Of a DNA stretch of 64,000 nt, positions 51,949 through 59,160 are shown piece by piece. Within the stretch, counting starts at the first letter, position 1, and each line of letters begins with the position of its first letter. Origin of the DNA: CBFFRJ01 sp051486985 (GTDB taxonomy: Bacteria; Pseudomonadota; Gammaproteobacteria; Enterobacterales; Enterobacteriaceae); the NCBI RefSeq assembly GCF_051486985.1, contig NZ_JAHVDV010000027.1, positions 1-64,000 of the forward strand, given 5' to 3'. The notes under the pieces were generated by a model. That model searched no databases, had not been told where the DNA came from, and worked only from the letters and a program-made list of their open reading frames with translations. A program made the translations under genes and the position numbers.

Positions 51949-53646
51949 TCAGAACGTTTCCCAGTTATCGCCGCCGCCTGCGGTGGCCGGGCGCTGGGGG
52001 GTAAAGGTTTTGCCAGGTGCGGATGGCGCACGTTCAATGCGTTGTGCGCTGGAGGTATTGACGCGGAACGCGCCTACGGCTTCGGTAAGACGAGCCGCCT
52101 GCTCTTCCAGTGAGCTTGCCGCCGCCGTTGCTTCTTCCACCAGCGAGGCATTCTGCTGCGTCACGTTATCCATTTCCGTAATGGCCTGGCTTACCTGCGT
52201 GATGCCTTTGCTCTGCTCATCCGAAGCAGCGGCAATTTCCAGCATAATATCGGTAACGCGTTTTACCGCCGTCACGATCTCATCCATGGTTTCACCTGCC
52301 GCCAGCACTTCGTTGGATCCTTTCCCAATCAGATTCACCGACTCGCTGATCAAGGCTTCAATCTCTTTCGCCGCCTGACCGCTGCGACTTGCCAGGTTAC
52401 GTACTTCGCTTGCCACCACCGCAAACCCGCGCCCCTGCTCACCGGCACGCGCCGCTTCAACCGCCGCGTTCAGCGCCAGGATGTTGGTCTGGAAAGCAAT
52501 ACTGTTAATGACTGCGGTGATTTCGGAAATTTTCTTCGAGCTGGTGGTGATATTGCTCATGGTTTGCACCACGCCATCGACAATTTCTCCCCCTTTCACA
52601 GCTTTACCGGAGGCATCACGCGCCAGGCTGCTGGCGTGGTGCGCATTGTCGGCATTCTGTTTCACGGTTGCGGTGAGCTGCTCCATGCTGGCAGCCGTCT
52701 GCTCGATAGCGGCAGCCTGCTGTTCAGTACGGGAAGAGAGATCCGTATTACCTGCTGAAATCTCGCTGGTGCCACGGTAAATTTCATCGGCACCATCGCG
52801 CACGGTGGAGACCGTTTTCACCAGCGACTGCTGCATCGCCTGCAAGTCCTGGGTCAGACGGCCAATTTCACTGCGACCTGCCGCTTCTTCAGCAACGGTC
52901 AGATCGCCCGCGGCGATTTTCTCAATGCGCAGTGCCGCGCGTTGCAATGGATTAATCACCACACGACGCAGAACCATAAAGGTGATGAGGGTTAGCACCA
53001 GAGCGACGGCAAAGGCAATGACCATAAAGACCAGGCCCAGCTGGGTGCGGGAGTGAGCATCCGCGCTGAGCTGGCTTGCCCGCTCGGTACGGATCTTAAT
53101 GGCTTTTAGCAGGACTTCGTTATACGAGGCATCCTGTACGCGCGCTTGCTCATTTTCATGATTAATGATCGCTTCAAACATGCCGTTTTTGGCATATTTC
53201 AGCATCGGTTGCATGCCGTCGACATAGGCATTAAAGCGGGTGGTCAGTTCGGCATCCAGCGCCGTATCTTCCGGCGTTTTAACCGCCCGGTCCATATAGG
53301 CTTTGAAACCCTCTTTTGACTGCCCGATGCGTTTTTCCGCATCAGCAATGTTCTTTTTCATCTCTTCCATTTCGGCAATGCGGCTGGCCGCACCGGCATG
53401 GATCAGGCTAATACGTGCAATTCGTAAATTATTAGAGCTGTTAGACAACCCCATGCGAACCTGCATCTCCTGGGTCAAATCCTGCTGATCCGTATCCGCC
53501 TGAATCAGAAAGTACCCTGCCAATCCCGAACTCAACGCAAACAACAACAAAATACCACTTAAAATTGCTGCAAATAGGGGAACCAACCGAATATTGTGCA
53601 TAAATCCAATGCCTTGCGTTCTGAGCATCGCTGCTGTTTTATCCAT
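51949..53646 (-). CDS. trg: Methyl-accepting chemotaxis protein Trg (ribose/galactose sensor)
   Basis: A 565-residue chemoreceptor, the orthologue of E. coli Trg by the N-terminal half (FMHNIRLVPLFAAIL in TM1, PMLKYAKNGMFEAIINHENEQ in the periplasmic domain) and by position next to ydcI/ydcJ. Trg senses ribose- and galactose-binding proteins. TM1 spans about 17-40 and TM2 lies near FMVIAFAVALVLTLITFMVL, followed by HAMP and the signalling tip. The C-terminus ends NWETF, the CheR/CheB tether that E. coli Trg lacks. The start at 53646 (MDKTAAM) is preferred to one 45 codons upstream. A sigma28-like promoter lies upstream. Confidence 0.95.
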   Translation of the reverse strand: MDKTAAMLRTQGIGFMHNIRLVPLFAAILSGILLLFALSSGLAGYFLIQADTDQQDLTQEMQVRMGLSNSSNNLRIARISLIHAGAASRIAEMEEMKKNIADAEKRIGQSKEGFKAYMDRAVKTPEDTALDAELTTRFNAYVDGMQPMLKYAKNGMFEAIINHENEQARVQDASYNEVLLKAIKIRTERASQLSADAHSRTQLGLVFMVIAFAVALVLTLITFMVLRRVVINPLQRAALRIEKIAAGDLTVAEEAAGRSEIGRLTQDLQAMQQSLVKTVSTVRDGADEIYRGTSEISAGNTDLSSRTEQQAAAIEQTAASMEQLTATVKQNADNAHHASSLARDASGKAVKGGEIVDGVVQTMSNITTSSKKISEITAVINSIAFQTNILALNAAVEAARAGEQGRGFAVVASEVRNLASRSGQAAKEIEALISESVNLIGKGSNEVLAAGETMDEIVTAVKRVTDIMLEIAAASDEQSKGITQVSQAITEMDNVTQQNASLVEEATAAASSLEEQAARLTEAVGAFRVNTSSAQRIERAPSAPGKTFTPQRPATAGGGDNWETF

Positions 53647-53696
53647 GGCTTTCGACTCTCTTATAGTAAGAAGCGTAAAACACGCCTGTAAAAACG

Positions 53697-53723
53697 GTAT
53701 CGGCAATTGTGGGAGTTTAGTTA
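53697..53723 (-). promoter_or_regulatory. Sigma28-type promoter of trg
   Basis: On the minus strand GCCGATAC (53697-53704) differs by one base from the sigma28 -10 consensus. It is 11 bases from TAACTAAA (53716-53723). It lies 50 bases upstream of the trg start, as expected for a flagellar class III gene. Confidence 0.65.
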
Positions 53724-53765
53724 CAGGTAAAAACGCCAGACAGGTCACAGATTGGAACATTAAGA

Positions 53766-53789
53766 CGCCAGCGGTGATCACCGCTGGCG
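53766..53789. terminator. Perfect 24-bp palindrome after frmA
   Basis: The 24 bases at 53766-53789 (CGCCAGCGGTGA and its exact complement) form a perfect palindrome 6 bases past the frmA stop, just upstream of the trg promoter region. It most likely ends frmRA transcription. It could also be a binding site. Confidence 0.65.
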
Positions 53790-53795
53790 GTTAAA

Positions 53796-54914
53796 TCATT
53801 TATCGCCGAAATGAATTACGGTGCGGATAGACTTACCTTCGTGCATCAAATCGAATGCTTCGTTGATCTGATCCAGCGGCAGGCGGTGGGTAATAAAGGG
53901 GTCAAGATCGATTTTCCCCGTCATTGCATCTTCGACCATGCCCGGTAACTGAGTGCGTCCCTTCACGCCGCCGAATGCAGAACCGCGCCATACGCGACCG
54001 GTCACCAGCTGGAATGGACGGGTTTTGATCTCCTGTCCTGCGCCAGCAACACCGATAATCACGCTCTCACCCCACCCTTTGTGGCAGCACTCAAGCGCAG
54101 CACGCATAACATTCACATTACCAATACATTCGAAGCTGAAATCGACGCCGCCGTCGGTCAGTTCAACGATGACATCCTGCACCGGTTTCTCGTAGTCTTT
54201 CGGGTTAACGAAATCGGTCGCCCCCATTTCCCCTGCCAGCTTAAATTTCTCCGGGTTGGTGTCGACCGCGATGATACGGCCCGCCTTCGCCTGGACTGCA
54301 CCCTGGATAACAGCAAGACCGATACCGCCGAGGCCGAACACCGCAACGGTGTCACCCTCTTTGACCTTCGCCGTATTGTGAACCGCACCAATACCGGTGG
54401 TCACGCCACAGCCCAGCAGGCAGACTTTGTCGAGTGGCGCCTGTGGATTGACTTTCGCCAGTGAAATTTCAGCCACCACGGTGTACTCACTGAAAGTACT
54501 GGTGCCCATGTAGTGGTAAATGGGTTCGCCGTTGTAAGAAAAACGGGTGGTGCCATCTGGCATCAGTCCTTTCCCCTGGGTGGCGCGAACGGCCTGGCAG
54601 AGGTTGGTTTTACCGGATTTACAGAACTTACATTCGCGACATTCAGCGGTGTAGAGCGGAATAACATGATCGCCAACGCTCAGGCTGGTGACGCCTTCAC
54701 CGACCTCTACCACCACTCCACCGCCTTCATGGCCCAGCACCGCCGGGAACACCCCTTCAGGATCGTCGCCGGACAGCGTAAATGCGTCGGTATGGCACAC
54801 GCCGGTATGGGTGATGCGAACCAGCACTTCGCCTTTTTTCGGTGGCGCGACATCGATCTCAACAATTTTGAGCGGTTGGCCCGGCCCGAAAGCTACTGCA
54901 GCACGTGATTTCAT
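53796..54914 (-). CDS. frmA: S-(hydroxymethyl)glutathione dehydrogenase FrmA
   Basis: A 372-residue class III alcohol dehydrogenase. It oxidises S-hydroxymethylglutathione in formaldehyde detoxification and also reduces S-nitrosoglutathione. Catalytic-zinc ligands are seen in HTGVCHTDAFTLSG and GHEGGGVV, structural-zinc cysteines in CRECKFCKSGKTNLC, and the NAD site in VFGLGGIGLAVIQGA. It follows frmR by 31 bases. The esterase gene frmB of E. coli is not present here. Confidence 0.97.
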   Translation of the reverse strand: MKSRAAVAFGPGQPLKIVEIDVAPPKKGEVLVRITHTGVCHTDAFTLSGDDPEGVFPAVLGHEGGGVVVEVGEGVTSLSVGDHVIPLYTAECRECKFCKSGKTNLCQAVRATQGKGLMPDGTTRFSYNGEPIYHYMGTSTFSEYTVVAEISLAKVNPQAPLDKVCLLGCGVTTGIGAVHNTAKVKEGDTVAVFGLGGIGLAVIQGAVQAKAGRIIAVDTNPEKFKLAGEMGATDFVNPKDYEKPVQDVIVELTDGGVDFSFECIGNVNVMRAALECCHKGWGESVIIGVAGAGQEIKTRPFQLVTGRVWRGSAFGGVKGRTQLPGMVEDAMTGKIDLDPFITHRLPLDQINEAFDLMHEGKSIRTVIHFGDK

Positions 54915-54945
54915 CAGACGTTTCCTTTTTATGTGTACGTAAGTT

Positions 54946-55221
54946 TTATTTTAGATAAGCGCGTAAAAGATGACCGACTTCCGCCATGCGCAGCGCACGC
55001 TGTTCGGGCGTGGTCTCCCCTGCGACCAGTTCATCTTTTAAGTGAATTTCAACCATCTCCCCCATCAGACCGTTTGACGCACCGCGAACGGCGGCGATCT
55101 GCTGCAAAATGGCGATGCAAGGGTCGCCGTTTTCCAGCGCCCGTTCTAACGCATCAACCTGCCCGCGGATACGACGAACCCGGGTAAGAATGCGTTTTTT
55201 ATCTTCAGGTGAATGTGGCAT
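54946..55221 (-). CDS. frmR: Formaldehyde-responsive repressor FrmR
   Basis: A 91-residue CsoR/RcnR-family repressor. Pro2 and Cys35, the formaldehyde-reactive pair, are present (MPHSPEDKK and DPCIAILQQIAAVRG). His3, His60 and Glu64 (VEIHLKDEL) are as in Salmonella FrmR, which senses formaldehyde and can respond to Zn and Co when Glu64 is changed. The start at 55221 follows the operator; an ATG four codons upstream is in frame but would add residues not found in Salmonella. First gene of frmRA. Confidence 0.95.
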   Translation of the reverse strand: MPHSPEDKKRILTRVRRIRGQVDALERALENGDPCIAILQQIAAVRGASNGLMGEMVEIHLKDELVAGETTPEQRALRMAEVGHLLRAYLK

Positions 55222-55236
55222 TTTCGCTCCCATTGA

Positions 55237-55257
55237 TACTATAGGGGGGTATGGTAC
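55237..55257 (-). promoter_or_regulatory. FrmR operator
   Basis: The sequence ATACTATAGGGGGGTATGGTA (start quoted as ATACTATAGGGGGGTATGGT) has a G-tract flanked by AT-rich inverted arms, the type I operator form of the CsoR/RcnR family. It sits just upstream of the frmR start. Confidence 0.8.
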
Positions 55258-55313
55258 ATGAATTTCTCATCACATGTAAAAAAAGAACGTACATTTCGTA
55301 AAATCTGTCGCCT

Positions 55314-56579
55314 TTAACGCGCCGACGGCAGATCCGTAAAACGTGTCGTATAGCGGGGGCTCAGCATCTCTCTTTTCATCTGCCACGGCTGCTGAATGCC
55401 CTGCCCGGCAAAATAGAGCGTCCCTTTTCCACGTTTTTCATTGAGCGAATCGAGAAGTGTCATCAACGTCTCACTGTTGGCGCGCGGCGTGAGCTCATCA
55501 AATAAGTTAAGTTGCGCCACGCCGTGGCTAAAGAAATCGCCGAGCATGACCCCCGCTTTCTGATAACGATGGCCTTCCCGCCAGATGCTTTCCAGGCAGC
55601 GTATTGCTGCCTGGATAATGTCGCGCGTGTCCTGCGTAGGCGTGAGGAGGTGTACCGAGCCGCTGTTACCGTAATAGGGCTCGTCAGGGGCAAAGGGTGA
55701 GGTTTTTACAAATGTGGAAACAAAGCGACAGTACTGACGCTCCTTACGCAACTTTTCTGCCGCGCGCGTGGCGTGGGAGCAGATAGCCTGGCGCATATGC
55801 TCATACTCCGACACACGATCGCCAAAGCTGCGGCTGCATACAATCTCTTGTTTATTGGGTATGACCTCTTCCAGTTCAAGACAGGGCTCACCGCGTAGCT
55901 CCCGAATGGTTCTCTCCAGCACCACGTTAAAATGTTTGCGAATTACCCAGGTGCTTTGTTCGGAGAGGTCGAGCGCAGTTTTTATCCCCATCGCGTTCAG
56001 CTTTTTGGTAATACGTCGCCCGACGCCCCAGACCTCTTCAACCGGAAGAAGTGCCATCAGCCTGCGCTGGCGCTCCACGTTCGACAGATCAACCACCCCG
56101 CCCGTCTGACGCAGCCATTTTTTTGCCGCATGATTTGCAAGCTTAGCCAGCGTCTTGGTTGGCGCAATGCCGACTCCGATGCGCAAATGCGTACGCTTAA
56201 GCACCGTATCACGCAGTTCCTCCCCGAACGTCTGTAGCACCCGGCAATTACGGACGCCAGTGAGGTCACAAAATGCCTCATCAATAGAGTAAATCTCCAC
56301 GCGTGGCGCCATCTCTTCGAGCGTCGTCATCACCCGGTGACTCATATCGGCGTAGAGCTCGTAATTACTGGAAAAGGCAACCACGTTATGCTGCCTGAAG
56401 GCCTCTTTTTGTTTGAAGTACGGCGCGCCCATAATGATGAAGGGTTTCGCTTCTGCGCTACGCGCGATAACACAGCCATCGTTATTGGAGAGCACAACCA
56501 CGGGGCGACCTTTTAAATCGGGCCGGAACACCGTCTCGCACGATGCGTAAAATGAATTTACATCACACAAAGCAAACAT
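55314..56579 (-). CDS. umuC: DNA polymerase V catalytic subunit UmuC
   Basis: A 421-residue Y-family polymerase, one residue from the E. coli length. Catalytic acidic residues are in FALCDVNSFYASCE and YSIDEAFCDL. The beta-clamp-binding motif QLNLF is near the C-terminus. It starts one base after the umuD stop (TGA-T-ATG), so the two are coupled. With cleaved UmuD it performs error-prone translesion synthesis in the SOS response. LexA controls the operon. Confidence 0.97.
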   Translation of the reverse strand: MFALCDVNSFYASCETVFRPDLKGRPVVVLSNNDGCVIARSAEAKPFIIMGAPYFKQKEAFRQHNVVAFSSNYELYADMSHRVMTTLEEMAPRVEIYSIDEAFCDLTGVRNCRVLQTFGEELRDTVLKRTHLRIGVGIAPTKTLAKLANHAAKKWLRQTGGVVDLSNVERQRRLMALLPVEEVWGVGRRITKKLNAMGIKTALDLSEQSTWVIRKHFNVVLERTIRELRGEPCLELEEVIPNKQEIVCSRSFGDRVSEYEHMRQAICSHATRAAEKLRKERQYCRFVSTFVKTSPFAPDEPYYGNSGSVHLLTPTQDTRDIIQAAIRCLESIWREGHRYQKAGVMLGDFFSHGVAQLNLFDELTPRANSETLMTLLDSLNEKRGKGTLYFAGQGIQQPWQMKREMLSPRYTTRFTDLPSAR

Positions 56580-56580
56580 A

Positions 56581-57000
56581 TCAGCGGGTCGCTTTAACGA
56601 TGAAAGTCACCACCCCAAAAATATCGAGCGTATCTTCATGACTGATAACAATAGGCCGGTAAGCGCTGTTCATGGGATTAAGTTGAATACGGGGGCGCAG
56701 CTGGAGCATTTTTACGGTGAATTCGCCATCTACGGCAGCGATGACAATATCGCCATGCTCTCCCGTACGCGCACTGTCGACTATCAACAGGTCACCGTCT
56801 GAAATACCGGCGTCTGTCATGCTGTCGCCCGCTGCTTTAACAAAATATGTGGAAGAAGGATGCTGAATCAGTAAGGCATTTAAATCGATGCGTTGTTCTA
56901 CATAATCGGCTGCCGGGGACGGAAAACCGCACTGGACAAGATCGCTGAAAAGCGGAATGGCGGTTACCACATGCAACTCTGCGGGTCTGAAAAACTCCAT
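56581..57000 (-). CDS. umuD: SOS mutagenesis protein UmuD
   Basis: A 139-residue LexA-like self-cleaving protein matching E. coli UmuD. The cleavage site is Cys24-Gly25 (VQCGFPSPA). The nucleophile Ser is in GDSMTDAG and the general base Lys in GEFTVKML. After RecA-stimulated cleavage it forms polymerase V with UmuC. A perfect LexA box lies 21 bases upstream of the start. Confidence 0.97.
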   Translation of the reverse strand: MEFFRPAELHVVTAIPLFSDLVQCGFPSPAADYVEQRIDLNALLIQHPSSTYFVKAAGDSMTDAGISDGDLLIVDSARTGEHGDIVIAAVDGEFTVKMLQLRPRIQLNPMNSAYRPIVISHEDTLDIFGVVTFIVKATR

Positions 57001-57020
57001 ACGTCACCTCCTGAAATAAT

Positions 57021-57040
57021 TACTGTTTTTATATACAGTA
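57021..57040 (-). promoter_or_regulatory. LexA box of umuDC
   Basis: TACTGTTTTTATATACAGTA fits the SOS consensus TACTGT(AT)4ACAGTA almost fully (CTG-N10-CAG). It lies just upstream of umuD. Confidence 0.93.
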
Positions 57041-57207
57041 GTTTTCTCCGGCGCGATGATCAAGATACCGTTGCGCTTGTTTCTGAACATGAAATACCCG
57101 TTTTGCCTTAAAGCAGTGGCTGATGAGCGGGTTAGAGGAAGTGTAAATTTTGCCTTGAGCGGTTTAATTGCTTATTTCATGGGCAGAAAGGAGGCGTCTG
57201 CGCTTGA

Positions 57208-57227
57208 TGCTGTATGTATTTACAGTA
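57208..57227 (+). promoter_or_regulatory. LexA box of the dinI-like gene
   Basis: TGCTGTATGTATTTACAGTA contains CTG-N10-CAG with an AT-rich core. It lies 39 bases upstream of the dinI-like start. Together with the umuD box this gives two LexA boxes in the 265-base divergent spacer. Confidence 0.88.
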
Positions 57228-57265
57228 TACTTGTACCAGGTTTTTTATCTGGTCTGGAGACGGTT

Positions 57266-57511
57266 ATGTTCGTGGAACTGGTTTACGATAAACGCAATTT
57301 TGCAGGCTTGCCAGACGCAAAGGAGCGCATTTTAGCCGAATTAACAAAACGCATCGGCCGTATTTTCCCGGACGCCGAAGTACGGGTTAAGCCGATGGTG
57401 ACGCTGCCATCCATTAATACCGATGCCAGCAAACATGAGAAAGAGCAGATCAGCCGTACCGTGCAGGAGATGTTTGAAGAAGCCGATATGTGGCTGGCGG
57501 TGGATGAGTAA
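57266..57511 (+). CDS. DinI-like SOS regulator
   Basis: An 81-residue protein of the DinI/ImpC/TumB family, the same length as E. coli DinI. DinI binds the RecA filament and modulates LexA, UmuD and phage-repressor cleavage. The acidic C-terminal helix ends EEMFEEADMWLAVDE-like, as in the family. The start at 57266 follows TGGAGA; the same frame is open further upstream, but that region holds the LexA box and cannot be coding. It is divergent from umuDC and under its own LexA box. Confidence 0.88.
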   Translation: MFVELVYDKRNFAGLPDAKERILAELTKRIGRIFPDAEVRVKPMVTLPSINTDASKHEKEQISRTVQEMFEEADMWLAVDE

Positions 57512-57575
57512 AACGGATTGGGCGTGCGCAGGTAAAGAGGCCGGACGCCCGATAGTAAATCTGTTTAACAGAACG

Positions 57576-57992
57576 TTATAGTTTGAAATCCAGCGTGGCA
57601 ACTTTGATTTGCTCGTAGACCTCTGTTGAGGGCGGAGCCGGAAGCTGCGCGTGTTTCATCGCTGATATTAACACTGGGCATAAACCCGGATCTCCGCTGA
57701 TAGCCTGAACATCCTTGAGCGAGCCATCGGGATTCAGCTTAATGTGCAAACTACATGTTTTCCCTTCCCTGTCGTCGACATCGACCATTTGTTGTGTAAC
57801 CGCACGGTGTATCTGCGAGAGATATTTGATGAGTTCCGCATTTGAGTCTTGTGCAGACATGCCCGTTATTATGTCGTCTGCCTCGTTACGGGGGTGAGAA
57901 TTTACTTTTGTACAGCCCGACAGCAACAACGTCGCAATAAAAAATAGTCCAGCACATGTGTAGTCTGACCTGGTGAAAATCGTTGTCAGCAT
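57576..57992 (-). CDS. Lipoprotein with TolA C-terminal domain
   Basis: A 138-residue lipoprotein. The lipobox LLLSGC gives Cys27 as the lipidated residue; Thr follows, so outer-membrane sorting is expected. Residues about 50-138 match TolA domain III: AVTQQMVDVDDREGKTCSL aligns with the TolA helix-strand segment, and Cys80 and Cys105 keep the 25-residue spacing of the TolA disulfide. GDPGLC and ATLDFKL also match. TolA's membrane anchor and long helical domain II are absent. Its ATG overlaps the stop of the TonB-like gene. In TolA this domain binds TolB, Pal, colicins and phage g3p. Its role here is unknown. Confidence 0.87.
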   Translation of the reverse strand: MLTTIFTRSDYTCAGLFFIATLLLSGCTKVNSHPRNEADDIITGMSAQDSNAELIKYLSQIHRAVTQQMVDVDDREGKTCSLHIKLNPDGSLKDVQAISGDPGLCPVLISAMKHAQLPAPPSTEVYEQIKVATLDFKL

Positions 57993-58312
57993 TATTTTGC
58001 TTCACCTTCTTTCGGTATTATAAAAGACATCTTCCCATGATGAACCCCAGGTTTTCCTGGTTCGAATTTGCAACGCTTGACTGCCCGGTCAACCTCTTTA
58101 AAAAAAACCTCATCGCCTTTCAGTGACATTGAGTAGACCTCTCCTTTTGCATTGACCCATGCCTGGTATTCCACTGCACCTGAAATATTTAGTGCACGCG
58201 CTTTAACAGGCATCAACGGTAGAGGGCAATCGAGAAGAACAGGTTTTTGTTCATTCGCTATTGCGGTTCCGGCAAGCAGCAAAGCGGTGTAGATTAATAC
58301 CCCTTTTTTCAT
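57992..58312 (-). CDS. Secreted protein with TonB C-terminal domain
   Basis: A 106-residue protein with a signal peptide (GVLIYTALLLAGTAIA) and no other membrane segment. The rest matches the TonB C-terminal domain: a strand pair starting ARALNISGAVEYQAWVNAKGEV and the YEPGKPG-like motif CKFEPGKPG. Two cysteines (DCPLPLMPV and VKRCKF) may form a disulfide. TonB's anchor and proline linker are absent, so it cannot transmit energy in the usual way. The start at 58312 has AGGA upstream at a long spacing; an ATG at 58324 is possible. It is coupled to the following TolA-domain gene by TAATG. Confidence 0.85.
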   Translation of the reverse strand: MKKGVLIYTALLLAGTAIANEQKPVLLDCPLPLMPVKARALNISGAVEYQAWVNAKGEVYSMSLKGDEVFFKEVDRAVKRCKFEPGKPGVHHGKMSFIIPKEGEAK

Positions 58313-58433
58313 AAACTGATTCATCCTGTTGTTTTGGTTAAATGTTAAAACAAAAATTCGACATAGACGTTGATCAAACCAATCCTCAAATCCGTTTCAT
58401 GTCACAATAGAAAAAATAACGTAAGGACATTTT

Positions 58434-58904
58434 ATGATCGCCTTTACTCCCCTTACAGCTGCCACTTTTCAGGGCTTTGTGGATTATTTCGTGCCCGACT
58501 ACGCCGCAGAAATTGTTACCAGCTATCAGCTCAGTGAAACCGAGGCATTGGCCCATGCCAGGCAGGAAATAGAGAACAGTTTTCCGCTGGCAGAAAACAC
58601 GCCGGGTCAGACGCTGCTTTGCATTACACAGCAGGAAAATAACCGCGAAATGCATATTGGTTACCTGTGGTACAAAACCAATGCGCTGCAAAAATCCGTT
58701 TTTATTAATGAGTTTTATCTCTTTGCGCCGTTTCGCAATAAGGGCCTCGGGCGTAAAGCGTTAATTGCACTTGAAGAGAGGCTAAAGCATGAGGGATGTC
58801 ATCAAATTCAGCTGCGCGTTGCCGGTGATAACGCACAAGCCCGGCACGTTTATGAAACCAGTGGCTTCAGAGTCACGGGCGTGAATATGAATAAAGTGCT
58901 GTGA
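58434..58904 (+). CDS. GNAT family N-acetyltransferase
   Basis: A 156-residue acetyltransferase with the acyl-CoA loop (FRNKGLGRKALIALEE) at about residues 99-114 and the following helix-strand block ending GDNAQARHVYETSGFRVTG. The start follows AAGGAC. The substrate is unknown. It is divergent from the TonB-domain gene with 121 bases between. Confidence 0.9.
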   Translation: MIAFTPLTAATFQGFVDYFVPDYAAEIVTSYQLSETEALAHARQEIENSFPLAENTPGQTLLCITQQENNREMHIGYLWYKTNALQKSVFINEFYLFAPFRNKGLGRKALIALEERLKHEGCHQIQLRVAGDNAQARHVYETSGFRVTGVNMNKVL

Positions 58905-59160
58905 TAAGCGTGGCGATGGGAGGTGTTACCCCGGCAAGAACGGTTACGTCATCCTTGAGTCACCTGAAAGACCACGCGCGGTCTCACCAGGGTAACGTGT
59001 TCTGCTGCCTGGTGTTGGCGAATTGAGCAGAACACGTTGAAATCCTATACCACTGAAAGGATTAATCAAATAAAAATAATTTATCGATCGACAAAACCGA
59101 TCGGCAGATCACTTTTTGATCAAACCCATACCCGACAGCCATATGCCATCGGGTAAGCGA
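58905..59160. ncRNA. Structured intergenic segment, possible non-coding RNA
   Basis: Three hairpins follow one another. AGACC/GGTCT lies at 58969-58984. A 13-bp perfect stem pairs AACGTGTTCTGCT at 58994-59006 with its complement at 59026-59038, with an inner GCC/GGC in the loop. AATCCT/AGGATT lies at about 59040-59062. The spacer lies between the ends of a GNAT gene and an MFS gene (convergent) and is longer than needed for termination. No tail T-tract was found for a clear small-RNA end. It may be a shared 3' region or a small RNA. Confidence 0.35.

Noticed and set aside
57056..57265. N-terminal extension of the dinI-like gene by 70 codons
   Set aside because: The extension covers a LexA box and lacks family similarity; a good ribosome site lies just before 57266.
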